Below, piece after piece: positions 11,813 to 23,995 of a DNA stretch of 64,000 nt. The notes below the pieces were generated by a model. It was given only the letters and a program-made list of their open reading frames with translations. It ran no database searches and was not told the DNA's origin. How positions within the stretch are numbered: the first letter of the stretch is position 1; every line of letters starts with the position of its first letter. A program made the translations under genes and the position numbers. The stretch spans positions 37,501 through 101,500 of the forward strand of contig JACEEZ010022522.1 in the NCBI GenBank assembly GCA_016584305.1, read 5' to 3'. This DNA is from Chionoecetes opilio. Taxonomy: Eukaryota > Arthropoda > Malacostraca > Decapoda > Majidae.

Positions 11813-12655
11813 AAATAATGTTGACTCAAATCAGCTCAAATGCTGCAAGTATGGGAGTTATACTCTAGCAGTTCAGCCCGAGTGTTGTGTTGGCTTGGCA
11901 TAGGTTTACAAGGCTACGAGCCACTCGGAGCCTCCGAGCCAGTGTTAGATGAACCATGAAAGAGAGAGGGTCTGTAATATTCTCCTTCCAACCACCTTTT
12001 TCTGCCCTTCCTTTACGGCAAATTCGCGCCTTGGCAGCGGCATCCCGAGACATCCAAAATGACTCAAACGTAGTATTTAGTCAATATTATGTGGTTTTAA
12101 CCATGTACTTTTGTTTCCCCGATCCCAAATAGTGTTTTTTCTGAACTGAGGTATTGGGGGGTCCCGCCCGCATATCATGTGCTGTGAAATGAGTTACTTT
12201 CTGGAGGAATTTATGAGAAACTCCAAGACGCGCGTAGTAGGTACGTACACGACTACACGCTCTGTCCACTACGTAAGTGCTTGATAGGAGGAAAAGGAGG
12301 AGAAATGGAGGGGGGGGGGGGGGGGGGATAAGGTTCCAGCAGCAGGACTGGGTCCCGCCGGGCTGCCGCGGATGAATCAGTATCTCTTTACCTGAGGGAG
12401 GTTCCTGGTGTGGCTTGCCGCTCTTGTGTCCGCTGATCACACCCAGCCAGCCCCACCCCTGTAAAGCAATACCGAACGCTCTGGCCAGTTATATAAGTCG
12501 AGTATCATCATTGTGATTGTGTCTGTGAAGTGACTCAAGGTAGGTAGACATTAGAGGTTTTGACGTAGTGTTGAAGAGTGATACATGGTGATATTTCTTG
12601 TTCATAGATATACACGTTAACAGAGCGTACGTACATTCAACTAGAATACAAAGTA

Positions 12656-14712
12656 GGGGAGAGTGGGGCACAGTGGGACAAACAAAAATGGTGACACTAT
12701 AACTCTTATATTTCAACAGCTATTACAAAAGTGAAATACTGGATAGGAACTATTACCATTTAGCATTAATAAGCATATGCAAAATAAATGAGCAACTTGT
12801 TTGAAAAAGCTGTGGTCCTCAAAACAATACATTTTTATTTTTGTCCCATGACTAGTTTATGTTCCTGAAACCAAAATTGAAATCAAATTTAAGGTACGAA
12901 TATTGTCTCATTGTTGTAGCGCATGCTTTAGGTTTGGGGAGGGTCTCACTGCGCATTTAATCTCACTGAGCTTGATAGAAGCTATAACCTGTGCTTGTGG
13001 AAAGAAAAACACCAGTGATTCCCGCTTTCTCCGAAGATAAAAAAAATTCGTAGTCCCTTTCATCATCTTTCCTATTTGTTACAAGGCCCACATAATACTT
13101 GCTTGTTGTATCAAACTCAGCCATAATGTAATCATTAAATTTACTTTGGGTTCTTCTTCCAATGCCGGAAACTCATGATCTTCATTGTTAATTTCTACAT
13201 CAAAATCGACCGAAACATTCTAAATCTGGGATTCATATAGTCTATAATAAATTATAATGTCAGTATTCGTGGTACAATATTATATAAAAAAAAGAAATAT
13301 ATATAATCATGTATTACTTTATAGGCCTAATAATATATCTATACGTAGTGTATTATACAACCTAATATACTAGATATAGTCTAAAATATATAATATATAA
13401 CCAATCATATCAATAGTACATAATGTCTAATATAATATATAAAATACACATCTATAGACGTCACTATGAGGCACAGTGGGACACTGTCCCACTGTGCCCC
13501 ATTTTAAGTGTCCCACTGTGCCCCATGTGATATTTTGGAAAACAGTCATTTATATTCGAAACCAGGAAATCACTTGCTAAAAGAGGAACATCTCATAATG
13601 CACACACTTAATTGTTTGCGTATGCGTGAGTAATTATTATATAAACTTTTGTGCAATACAGATGATGCACAGAGACTGCTGTACTAACAGCAAAAAAATA
13701 CTTTCGACTGTTGATATAACAAAGGCCTCCAGCACAGGACATGAGGCAGCACACTCTCCCTCAGCAACGTTAGTATAGGCATTGAAGGGAGAGGGTTGTG
13801 TCGCCTGAGCAGGGTTGTGAACTTTTGTAGCCCACATTATCGTACCGAACCACCAAAATTATCGTATTTTCAGATAGATTATCGTACAACCTAAGCTAAA
13901 ATAATATAGTCAGTAGATAACTATATATAGGATTGAATTCAGCATTCCAGATATAAAAATATTTTCTCTTCACCAAAATATATAATATCAACCATGACAC
14001 AAAATTCCATTTTAATTTATTTTTTCCAAAATAAATTAAATTAAATAAAACAAAAATATATTTAGTAACACATATAATGGACTCAAAAGAAGCTGAACTC
14101 GAGAATTCTACATAGCTATCATCCTCAAAAGAAAAGAGGAATCCCTGTTTCTCCTCTATTCTTTTATCCCCTGTGTCAGCTGGCACTTACTATAATGATA
14201 GTGTGTCAGTTGTCATCGACATATCATATCATGTGTAGGGATGAAAGTAACACAATCTCCCTTTTCCCTTACACTGCGCTGCTGGAAGAGAACCAAGTAT
14301 GGTTCCCGTTAGAAGTCAGTTTTTTACCTTTGTCTTGGTAAGGTTAATCTTGCTAAATACCCTCTCACAATCTGCGTTCTAATGCGGCAAGCAGCGGTCC
14401 AAATCCATGACATGCAAAGGACTAAAAGTCAAACTCAAAACTCTCACTCTCTCTCGCGGAAGTTGACAAGAGACAGCTTTTTTTTGTTTTGTTTTTGCGA
14501 TGACAATTTTTGTATGACTTTATAATGTAATTATATTTGAGTCAATTATCGTATTTTCGTGTACGATTCTCAACCATGCATCGTACATCGTACGGATAGT
14601 CAAATTATCGTACAAATACGATAATTATCGTACAGTTCACAACCCTGCGCCTGAGTCAGAGTTGCAGGATACTTCTGGAATCAGTGCTGTTCCATTGTGC
14701 CCCACTCTCCCC
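12656..14712. mobile_element. TIR element flanked by TA, with a nested hAT insertion
   Basis: The left end GGGGAGAGTGGGGCACAGTG (12656) is mirrored at the right end (CACTCTCCCC, to 14712), and both are flanked by TA. Internal copies of the terminal CACAGTGGGACA word lie at 13472-13530 in both orientations, like subterminal repeats. Without the nested hAT it is about 1.2 kb. No transposase is recognisable, so it is non-autonomous. Confidence 0.75.
13810..14647. mobile_element. Non-autonomous hAT element, 838 bp
   Basis: Ends CAGGGTTGTGAAC and GTTCACAACCCTG are perfect inverses and fit the CAGGG start of hAT transposons. They are flanked by a perfect 8-bp target duplication CGCCTGAG (13802-13809 and 14648-14655). 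Subterminal ATTATCGTA-like words recur at both ends (13834-13892 and 14535-14633). No transposase frame was seen. Confidence 0.92.
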
Positions 14713-16085
14713 TACATCTTATAAGTTGCAGCACAGGGATAATTTCGCTGCTCTCTCTCTTTACACTGTATTGACTGACTGCAAATGTACTAAGTTTTGA
14801 AGGAGGCCAGGCGAGTTGGTTTTAGAGACGCAAATGGTCTTCAATAGCACCTTGAATGCCATTGAAGCATAAGGCCTGCACCGATGCATAATGATATTGT
14901 TTTGTTCGCAGTCTTTCCTGTTGAGTGTTCCGTGATAACTCCATAGTCCATATTTGCGGAATTCATCTACATCCGTGATGAAACATGACTGCCGTCAAGA
15001 AACCAGAATATGGTTTCCTTCATTATGTGGCTAACATTGAATCGTAAAATATAATATGAAATTCAATGCATTTGACATTGTAGATATTGTGTAAAAAAAT
15101 CGGCCAAATGTCGACTCTTGGAATCTTCCTTGAACGTGACCTTGTGGCGTGGCTCCTGTGGTCATTCACCCGGACAGCCAAAACATTGTTGTCATTTCTT
15201 TCGTGTCGTCCTTTCCATGATTTGTTAAACCATGTTGTTGATTTTGGGATCAGCTCGAGAGAGAGAGAGAGAGAGAGAGAATATACGTACACCAGGAATG
15301 GACATATACCCGTGCTCAACTTGTTTATCCCTGAAATATTTCTTACGCCCTATTCACAAAAAACTATTCTTCTTTGAGGGAATAATATATAACGAGTATT
15401 ATTGCACATCGAAAGATGTACAATTCTTATTAACAAGAATTTCACGTATGTATGAAAATAAAAGGTTTCAACATTTTGGGGTTGCAAAATAAAACAAAAA
15501 TCTGGCTTGATTTGGTTTTATCCATTTTACAATGAAACTATTGACCCTAGACGAAAATTGAGAATAGTAAATTACGTCCAGCTCAACGAGATCTACCCTA
15601 TGCATCTATCCGTTCTTAGCAAATCAAGTTTTTGAGATATAATAAGTTTTTTTACCTTTACAAAACTTTGATTTATTGGATTATTTATTGAGGAAATTTT
15701 ATTCTGTTTATACCAGAGGGACCACAGTTGCAGGCTGCATCGTTAATACTCTACAACGTACAGTATACCGTTTTTGCCTAGCTGCTACGGTTCTTGAGAT
15801 ATCAATGAAAATGTGTTTTTCACGACATTTTCCAAGGATTAGATTTGCCTTCAAAATTTGGCCAATTTTTTTTCCCCCAGATTTTGATGACACTTGGTTC
15901 CTATTAGCTTTTTGTACGTGCTGATCACGAATCTGGACTTAAGTTTTTCGATGTATGGTTTTGAAATTTCTTTTTGAGCCGTTCTCAGCTTATTTATCCC
16001 CGTAAACATATCTTTTACGCCTTTTGCGCCCGTTTGCTGCTATTATCTTAACAATATATGTAAATACACAACAAATATACATATA
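14713..16085. other. Unassigned intergenic sequence
   Basis: No supported gene or RNA. A (GA)n tract occupies 15255-15280. Open frames of 60-100 codons lack recognisable domains. Confidence 0.5.
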
Positions 16086-16444
16086 AGGCCTCTTCCATTT
16101 GCGACATTTCAATAACCAGTTCACGGAACCCAAGAATTCAGGCGCTCCATTTGCGCACGAAAACCTGGGTCCGAGGCGACGCGCGTAGTGCCTCAGCAAA
16201 ACCCTTGAACTTTCTCTACCCACATCCATTGGTGGGTAGCCTGGGTAGAGTTTTCAGTTCATAACAAACAATGGTCGCCTTGGGCCCTATTTCTCTTATC
16301 GTGAAGGGATTTCCGCATGCACGAGTCGGAGAGGAGGTCAGACAGCCTACAATTAATATAAGAGGCACTGGTGGAGGAAAGCTGTCCCGCGATCTTAAAC
16401 TTGATATGATCCATTCACATAACAGCTAGCTGAGTTACCACTTG

Positions 16445-16530
<86 letters not shown>

Positions 16531-16682
16531 TTTTTTTGCCTCGCCAGCTGAGTTTGTTTGTAAACAAGAAAACGGGGTTTTTGCGTTCCATTTGTGACAC
16601 GCGAACCCAGAACCAGGAACAGAACCCAACCCTGAACTGAAAGAACTGGTTCCTGGAACTTGGGCACAAATGGAAGAGGCCT
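16086..16682. mobile_element. ~600-bp TIR element, ATA flanks
   Basis: The left end AGGCCTCTTCCATTTGCG is mirrored by CAAATGGAAGAGGCCT at the right end, with ATA on both sides (a possible 3-bp target duplication). A related GTTCACGGAACCC / AACTGGTTCCTGG pair lies inside the ends. It carries the (CT)n tract at 16449-16524. Non-coding; superfamily unclear. Confidence 0.7.
16449..16524. repeat. (CT)n microsatellite
   Basis: About 38 CT units inside the 16086-16682 element. Confidence 0.97.
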
Positions 16683-16785
16683 ATAAGAACCCAGGCTATA
16701 CTTAAGCCCCCTTCACACATTCCATAATGGAAACACGAACGCGCCAACAATGCAATGCGCAGCGCCGTCATGGTCCAGGGTTATA

Positions 16786-17350
16786 TTAAAAGTCATATCG
16801 CAATATTTTTCTTGCTCTTAATTGAGGATGGGCATCCACTTGACGTTTCATGACATTTAGGGTGCTTGCTGATGTTTTACATCCTCGCCCTGGCCACTTA
16901 TAATGTTCTGGTGTCGCGGCTGTCGTGACGGTGCAACCCACCGTGAAACTTTCCACCCACTTATGCACACATCTCCTCATAACATCCACAATCCTTGATA
17001 TTTCTTCCACTGGCCTCTCTGCCTTGTGTAGAGATACAATAACTTTAATTTGCTCCTTTGCTAGGTCTTTCTTGCCACTCATTATGAAAATAATGATAGT
17101 TATACCAATGCGCGTCTGTTCAAATTACTCGTGGGAAGGAAGGCGATACTTTTTAAAATGCTTCGTCTATAATTGACAAGTGGCATCTGAACATTCCTCA
17201 ACGGTCTTGATGGACTGCCCGTGCCTTAAACAAGCTGCCATATGTAAGATATCTCTCTCGGAAGTCAGTAGGCTGCCATAGAGTACATTTTCTGAATTCC
17301 CGTATGGAAGCGCTGTGTTATGATGTCGCGAACAATACTTTGGCGTGCTG
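16786..17350 (-). pseudogene. Half Tc1/mariner-like element with N-terminal helix-turn-helix
   Basis: The minus-strand frame 17082-16786 starts MSGKKDLAKEQIKVIVSLHK and continues through a homeodomain-like helix-turn-helix and a GRGCKTSAST block that matches the GR(K)..KTS linker of Tc1-type transposases. It stops after about 98 residues, so the catalytic DDE/D domain is absent. The terminus GGCGTGCTGTG ends at 17350 followed by TA, the Tc1/mariner target. The other terminus is missing. The sequence is closely related to both arms of the palindrome at 28996-30034. Confidence 0.7.
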
Positions 17351-17569
17351 TGTACTGTGGACTCGCGGTGATGTCATGACGTGAGAGAATGAATTTCAGG
17401 TCGGACTTTGGCAGACCTCTTTATATGGCTTTGGGAAAATCAACGGTCATTTTGTCACGATAGAGTTACGATAACCACGACAGTACCATGACGGTGCCAT
17501 AAACGTATCACGATAGCGTCAAGAGCCATGCCTCATGCAACATACCTCACACGTGGGTGTGTGTTGCCA

Positions 17570-17935
17570 TGGTGACGGAGAAGGAAGGGGGGTAGAGATG
17601 AAGGTGGGAGAAACAGGGTTGTGTTGGTAATGGAGAAGGGGGGAAACGGGGGAGGGGGTTTGTAATAAAGAAAGGGGTGATGGTGTTGGTGGGGAAACGG
17701 GGTTGGTGGTTGGGGATGGAGAAGGCGTTGTTGGGGGTGTGAGTGGTTAAAACGGGGGTGGATCCACCCCCCACCCCCTAATCCCTACCCCCTTCTCCCA
17801 TCACGACGTGGTCATGGGAGTAGGGGGTGGGTGGCAATACCACGTGGTGATGGGAGTAGGGGGAAGGGAGTAGAGGGTGGGTGGAGGTGAATGAGAATGG
17901 GGGGAGAAGGCAGAAGGGGGTGCAAAAAAGGGAGG
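17570..17935 (+). repeat. G-rich low-complexity tract
   Basis: Irregular GGGGAAACGGGG, GGTGGTTGGGG and GGGAGTAGGGGG words dominate, with a duplicated CACGTGGTGATGGGAGTAGG block near 17800 and 17840. G-quadruplex potential on this strand. Apparent proline-rich frames on the other strand are compositional. Confidence 0.7.
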
Positions 17936-18250
17936 GGGAGGTAGGATTGAAGGCGCGCGTAACGGTTTCTTATCGTCACGATAGACATACGACGATCACG
18001 ATAGTGTCACGAAGCTGCTACATAGATAATGATAGCGTCACGATAGACTTACGATAGCGCTGCGTTGGGTACAAACATCGAGGAGCTTCCCGATTTTTTA
18101 GTGCATGCACTAACTTTTCGTGGCCTCGGCCGAGCGCGTCATGAGCGTCACGTTCGGTCACGATGGACCCATAACCAGGACCATGACGGCGCTGCGCATT
18201 GCATTGTTGGCGCGTTCGTGGTTCCATTATGGAATGTGTGAAGGGGGCTT

Positions 18251-19228
18251 TACCATAAGAGGGGTTTGTTTTGGAAGGAAGAGCAGCGAGGAAGGTTGGC
18301 GGTCAAGGTTGAAGACACGGCTATCCCCATGTCTTCGCGCAACCTTCGATGAATTTTTATTACATTCCTAATCTGGAGGGCTTAATAGATATGTTAATAT
18401 ATTTTCCAATATGTATTTAAATATAAGTATAAGATTAATAGGTATTACATATGCGGCAATAAGTGATTTTAGTGACAATAATGCAGGAGGTTCGGGGTAG
18501 CGGGGGTGGGTAGTGCTTGAGCCTGCCGCCATGCTCAAGGTCGCTGCCGAACCGCCAGCATGTTTCTCTTACCGCATGTGCGGTAAGAGAAACTTACGTA
18601 TACACGCCCCTACTGTTAATTAACTTCATAAAATATATATTTCACCAACTTCATAGCCGATCGCAACGTTTCTGTTGATGTTTTTGATTAGTATACGGGC
18701 AAATCCTCATTATAGACTATTTATAGTCGTACAAAGGCAACGAAGTTTGAAGGAGCACTGTTACCAATACACCGCCGCATGAAACCTCAACCAACCCTGC
18801 CTTTCTGTCCACTCTCAGTAACAATTTGAAGGTTCTGCCGCAACCTAACCTTCGTCGGTATGTCGTCGTTCGTCGCTCTACCGCCTTGACTCTCGGTACA
18901 AGCCATAATACGTACACCCGTACAGGCAGCGTGACATTGTTGTGAGGCTATCGTGGTCTGCGTTTATCGTTGTCAAATTTCACGATAGCGTCAATAATCA
19001 AATTGGTGGCGTTATCGTGGTTCGATTATGGAATGTGTGAAGGGAGCTTTACGTAGGATTCTTCCACCATACGGTGTGTTGCTGCGCGCGCGTTTTCTTT
19101 GGGTCTACCTTAAAACTCCTCAAAACTCCTCAATTTCCCACACTTGAAACGGAGTGCGGGAGTGGAGCACAGTTGGTGAACATGCGCCTGGGCGCATATT
19201 GTCAAAGTCTATTGCTGTTCGGGGGACG
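18251..19228. other. Unassigned sequence with an orphan transposon end
   Basis: No gene was found. At about 19016-19050 a third copy of the ATGGAATGTGTGAAGGGAGC terminus of the 16706-18250 family occurs, preceded by CACGATAGCGTCA at 18982, but without a matching left end nearby. Confidence 0.5.
18562..18593. repeat. Perfect 15-bp hairpin, 2-nt loop
   Basis: GTTTCTCTTACCGCA (18562-18576) pairs with TGCGGTAAGAGAAAC (18579-18593). No associated gene was found. Confidence 0.9.
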
Positions 19229-20133
19229 CATATAGGTGTCTTGCACTGACGTCATGATCTAGCGGCTTCAAACCAAATGCCGCCCGTCGGAGCGAGCTGG
19301 AGGACCAACAAACTCCACTTGCCACCCATGTTTGCCAGCTTATGGTAATTTTCCCCTACCAAAAATATATGTTTATCAGTATAAAAGATATACTGTTATC
19401 TTCGGAAATGTTTGTTCTATAATATTATCAAATAAAAAAACCGTAAAACACACTAAAGAAAGGCCATAATGAGACTCAAGAAATATGCATGAAGTTGATA
19501 TTCACCAACTCCAGCTCCCATTTAATATTTTGCTCGCAAACTTTTTACATGGACAATATTAATAGAAGCGGAATTTCATTAGCTTTCCATTGATATATTT
19601 AGTTTTCTGATGAATAAATTAGAAACATGTATAAATTAGCGTTAACTAAATAAATAACCTCATCAATCGGGAAAAATTACCCGATTTCATGATGTTATTT
19701 ATTTAGTTAACGCTAATTTATGCATGGTTCTAATTTATTTATCAGAAAACGAAATATATCAATGGAAAGCTAATGAAATTCCGCTTTTGTTCATATTCTC
19801 CATGTAAAAAGTTTTCGAGCAAAATATTAAATGAGAGCTGGAGTTGGTGAATAACAAGTTCATGCATATTTCTTGAGAGTCTCATAATGGCCTTTCTTTA
19901 GTGTGTTTTACGGTTTTTTATTTGATAATATTATAGAACAAACATTTCTGAAGATAACAGTATATCTGTTATACTGATAAACATATCTTTGGTAGGGGAA
20001 AATTACCATAAGCTGGCAAACACGGGCGGCAAGTGGAGTTTGTTGGTCCTCCAACTCGCTCCGACGGGCGGCATTTGGCTTGAAGCCGCGTCTGTCGCAG
20101 CCACAACAAGGGCTGTGACGTCACGTGCAAGAC
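19229..20133. mobile_element. Foldback element, copy C (centre ~19677)
   Basis: The inner arms share the core of copy A, including TTTAGTTAACGCTAATTT near 19702. The outer arms are different: AAAATTACCATAAGCTGGCA, AAGTGGAGTTTGTTGGTCCT and GACGGGCGGCATTTGG on the right mirror 19262-19355 on the left. Pairing reaches CTTGCAC..TGACGTCA on both sides. No transposase and no clear target duplication. Confidence 0.85.
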
Positions 20134-20206
20134 AACTATTAACAACATGCTCGCCTTTTCGGCAAGCCGCTCCAACCTCCCGCCTCCAGCCGCTTGGCTC
20201 CGCCCA

Positions 20207-20252
20207 CTCTTGAGTTCTCTCTCATCCACTGATGAGAGAAAACTCAAGAGTG
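20207..20252. repeat. Imperfect hairpin
   Basis: ACTCTTGAGTT..TCTCTCATC faces GATGAGAGA..AACTCAAGAGT with a short loop near 20229. It lies just outside foldback copy C. Confidence 0.8.
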
Positions 20253-20326
20253 TGAGACTCATATATTCTGATTGAATCATCCCCCTACTTATAATTTGAC
20301 CTCACCACACGTACGGTCCACACCTC

Positions 20327-20330
<4 letters not shown>

Positions 20331-20391
<61 letters not shown>

Positions 20392-20472
20392 TCTCTTCTC
20401 TTCTCTTCTCTTCTCTTCTCTTCTCTTCTCTTCTCTTCTCTTCTCTTCTCTTCTCTTCTCTTCTCTTCTCTT

Positions 20473-20553
<81 letters not shown>
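20331..20553. repeat. Compound microsatellite (CT)n-(TTCTC)n-(CT)n
   Basis: Two CT blocks flank about 19 copies of the pentamer TTCTC (about 20386-20480). Confidence 0.97.
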
Positions 20554-20555
<2 letters not shown>

Positions 20556-20559
20556 AATT

Positions 20560-20925
20560 AAAGAGGTGAAAGTTCGCTATTACCAACCATTTCCGTGTAT
20601 GATGAACTTTGCTCATTACGTTAGGTGAAAGTTTGTATACTTACGTACATGCAGCCATCACAAATACTACACACATACAGGGAAATTAAAATACAGTGGT
20701 GAGGCACGGGAGGACGTGAGTGGAGATGTTTACAATTGGGCGGACAAAGCTAGACTGATCGCCGCGTCATTCACTGCCTTCTCGGCTTTGTTTCCACTGC
20801 CGCCAACCGACCTCTGTGTTTCGGCCGGTCCACCACGGAACCAAACTCCGCATTTACCAAACTTATTCGGTAAATCCCCGTATATACCGGACTGGCAGAA
20901 AAAATGAGTTAAAGCCGATATTTGT
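20560..20925. mobile_element. Fragment of a TA-target element also present at 56111-57208
   Basis: CAACCATTTCCGTGTATGAT, the GCAGCCATCACAAATACTAC block and the GGGCGGACAAAGCTAGACTG / CCGCCAACCGACCTC blocks are found again, inverted and rearranged, in 56250-56380 and 56970-57100. It is an older relative of that transposon lying upstream of the ankyrin gene. Confidence 0.65.
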
Positions 20926-21107
20926 TATATAGATATCCGTAAATGCAAAGGTTTACTGTAGATCTCTTGACAAAACTCAATCATAACAGAACATGACACG
21001 TATCTCTGATAAGAGTGTTACCAAACATAACACTATAATTAATTATAATGATATGTACAGGTTTCTCAAGACTAATCATAACTCACTTTCTTGAAAAGGT
21101 GTGAGAG

Positions 21108-21291
21108 ATGACAACACTGATGAGGCGCTGGGCACTGGACTCACAGCTTCTGGTGGCCATTCAAAACAATGACGTCCTTCGAGCACATCAGCTTTTTCAG
21201 GCTGGTGTTGATACAGACACACGCTTCTCTTTAAACTCCCAGAAGCGGCCAGCCCTCTGTCTGTGTGTGGAAAATAATGCCTCTGACATGG
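21108..21291 (+). CDS. ASB-like ankyrin-repeat/SOCS-box protein, exon 1
   Basis: First coding exon of a three-exon gene. The full spliced product is 383 residues (184 + 192 + 776 nt, divisible by three). ATG at 21108 is the first start after an in-frame TGA at 21102. The exon encodes residues 1-61 plus one base and ends GACATGG|GTAAGC, phase 1. It carries the capping ankyrin repeat (ALDSQLLVAIQNNDVLRAHQ) and the start of the second. The predicted role, by family, is substrate recognition in an Elongin B/C-Cullin5 (or Cullin2) ubiquitin ligase through the C-terminal SOCS box; the substrate is unknown. About nine ankyrin repeats fill residues 14-330. An upstream non-coding exon is possible (TACAG at 21056-21060). 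The ASB subfamily number is not assigned. Confidence 0.82.
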
Positions 21292-21985
21292 GTAAGCCAC
21301 TCAAAAAAGTTTGCATGATTATCACCTTAGGTCAAAAGATGACTCAGGTGACGTGGAAAATAGTGGAACGGAAAAAAATATTTCATGTTAAATAATTATT
21401 TATGTGACAAAAAGACTTATGTTGCAGAAACTTGAAAATCTTATGTTTTAATATAATTTCAAAAAGTTAAAGTGTAAAACTCAGAATAGTGTCTTGAGAG
21501 AAAATTTGTATTAGCTAGAAATATAGGAAGGTACCTAACTTGTTTCAGGGTGAATTTACTGGTTGCCTGTTTGATCACTAAAACAGCATGGATGAGAATG
21601 ACCAGACAACTTTGTTCAGCAGGGATTTAAGAAGAACAATAACCTTATATGAGTAAAGGTTAGAAGTTGCAAGAGAAGCAACACTGTTACAGACTTTGGT
21701 AGATTGAACACAGCATTTCTAATAGAGAGGATAACTGATAAGAGGAATGGATTTTGTCTTCCTGTCTTCAAGTACATTGTGATAAATTATATACTCATGA
21801 AAGTAGGTATTTGAATACTTGTTATGGTTGCAAAATGATCTCGGGAAGTGAGGAGACATTGTAAACTTGTCATTGAGCTTTCCTCTTTCAAATACATATC
21901 ACCATTTTCTTCCATTTCTCAGTGACACAAGAGAGGAGTTGCAGCCTGCCTTCTGACAAGATCTCTTACTTTTCACATTACATAC

Positions 21986-22185
21986 GAGGCGCTTATTTCA
22001 GAAAGTCGATAAGCGCTATCAGTAAAAAACTTGATATTGATATAAAAACTTGATACAAAAAGAAATTGGCTTCAAAATGTTTCAAAGTTCAAAAGATATG
22101 ACATTTTGAACATTGAAACATTTTGAAGCCATTTCCATAGTTTTTTTATTTGTGGCACTTATCGACTTTCTGAAATAAGGGCCTC
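21986..22185. mobile_element. 200-bp palindromic MITE in intron 1
   Basis: The left terminus GAGGCGCTTATTTCAGAAAG is mirrored at 22160-22185. An inner pair (TGGCTTCAAAATGTTTCAA / its inverse) lies at 22067-22131. The element could form a near-continuous hairpin in the pre-mRNA. Confidence 0.85.
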
Positions 22186-22649
22186 AATTATTTATTATTA
22201 CATTGTAAGCACAGAATATACACACACAATCTTGAACTCAAAAGTTAAATAATGAACTCAGGCCTTACTTTAGTCCTATCTAATCCTATCAGCCCATGAG
22301 GGAAGGGTGCCAGAAATGTACTCAGGCCAGACCAACCACAAGGTAACCAAGAATTAATTATTATTTTTTATTTTAATCAATTCTTTAAAAGTTTAATCAA
22401 TTTATTTTTATTTTAATAAATTTTGTTATTTTTTACCTTATCGGTCACAAACTGCCCTAAAAGTAAACAAGATCAAAAAAACGTAAACGTAAATACCTCT
22501 GCTTCCTAGGTCTAGACAGTGGCCGCGGAGGAAATAAGGCGATTCCTTTTTTTTGCTATTTTTACTTTTAAAATAATGATAAATAATACTAAACTTTTAA
22601 AATGTAAATAAACCAATGAAAGATTGAAACAGAATAATTTTTATACATT

Positions 22650-22990
22650 TCAATACTTTAAATTATTAGACATGTTACCATGTTTTTTACGTACAAACTG
22701 AAGTCTTATTGGCATAGAATGCGCAACAGTACGTAAATACTCTAAAGTAAATGCTAGTTTTACCCAGATTGATGCAGTGTTTATGGATATGTTTAGACGT
22801 CTCCCCATCACTGCTAGAGACACGACCTCTTCATGGAGTGTCACAATTATTGCATTCTTCACCATGGACAAGTGTATTTTCCACATGGTCAGTAGGTTGT
22901 GGCATACACGCACGCATAAAATAGTGCGCAAAACTGAGTGAACAAAAACACCGCCTAGTGAGAAGTGTACTGGATATCTGACGGTGTGGT
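22650..22990 (-). pseudogene. Tc1-like transposase N-terminal fragment
   Basis: The minus-strand frame encodes VKNAIIVTLHEEVVSLAVMG followed by RRLNISINTASIWV, a helix-turn-helix as in Tc1-type transposases. The catalytic domain is missing. It lies in intron 1, just upstream of the TA-target element at 23058. Confidence 0.6.
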
Positions 22991-23839
22991 TTTGACAGTT
23001 AACTTTGTAGAGTTGCCGTAAGTCGCTAGAAACTCAACCGTATGTTAAATCATAGTACAGTAAAACCTCTCGTATTCGGACTTCGACATTATTCGGACCG
23101 CTTTTTTTTCTTTTTTGCCTATTTTTTTTTTTTTTTTCTTAAGGGGTAGGTAGGGTGTCATGATGTGAGGTAGTGGGGTTAGAGGCCCAGACAGCCAGGC
23201 AGAGCTTTTATGATCCATTACTGAGCATATACTTTGTATAGTACTGTAATTGTGGTTTCTTTGTTGTGTCCAAATGTTGTATTGGCGAGTGATCTGTGGC
23301 CATTGAGCCTTGGGCCCTAATCCAGCAAGGGAGGTGGTATCTCCAGCTACTACCCGCTCTCCCACACCCTAGATATTACCTGCCTTTACTACCGTATCCA
23401 GCAAGCCTCCCTCGGTAGGTAGTAAACGGGTAAGAAGGCCCTGACTGGCTTGGGCGAGTAATGACGTCATCAAACTTGTCATCAGTCACCAGCCAATGAC
23501 AAACTGTTTCTAAAACTTCTCGACCAATCACAAGTCAACAAGACGTTTGACACGGCCTTTAAAGGTCATGTCACACACACTTTTTCCATCAGTGTTACGA
23601 GGTGGCTGCGGCAAGAATGTTTCCCCGTCACTGGCTACCCTGCCACCTCAACACCTTTAAATAACCCTTATTTAAGGTGACACACAGTACTACACTGACC
23701 TAAATAATGACACGTGTATATAACAGCTCACCATAATCACTAAATGTATAATAATGAATAACAAGACGTAAAGCCCTGCACACCCTGCTGGTGAGCGACC
23801 TGCCCCGCCCGGCGCCCTGCCTATCTCTCAGGACAACAC

Positions 23840-23995
23840 GCTGTCATCCGCCTCACCTGTGCCTTCCTGAAGAAGACAGGTCAGCTACCACGCTTGTGAT
23901 AGGACCATAGGATATCACCGGTGATCATAGGGCTCGTCAAGCCCTCAACAAGCTCCTCACAGCCCTACAACCAACACCAAGGAAAAGGAAATCTC
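23840..23995 (+). repeat. Non-LTR retrotransposon tail segment
   Basis: CTGTCATCCGCCTCACCTGT through CTTCCTGAAGAAGACAGGTC matches the tail after the zinc knuckle at 25828-25900 and, inverted, 27545-27600. Three copies of the same 3' region lie within 4 kb. Confidence 0.65.

Larger units (their letters stand above)
16706..18250. mobile_element. TIR element with ~80-bp ends, host of a Tc1-like fragment
   Basis: The left terminus (CCCCCTTCACACATTCCATA, running through an AACGCGCCAACAATGCAATG block to about 16785) is the inverse of 18170-18250. Subterminal CACGATAG/TACGATAG words recur at 17455-17512 and 17975-18055, typical of transposase-binding repeats. The interior contains a Tc1-like half element (16786-17350) and G-rich sequence. 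No transposase of its own was recognised. Confidence 0.75.

Noticed and set aside
12087..12440. 117-codon minus-strand frame with a proline run
   Set aside because: The proline run comes from a G20 tract; no conserved domain or splice context.
16395..16771. Long RE/ER-rich open frames
   Set aside because: Translation of the (CT)n microsatellite.
20272..20628. 118-codon Leu/Ser-rich open frame
   Set aside because: Translation of (CT)n/(TTCTC)n repeats.
23045..23365. 106-codon minus-strand frame
   Set aside because: Overlaps the end of a pogo-like element; no domain and it contains a poly-Lys run from a T-tract.
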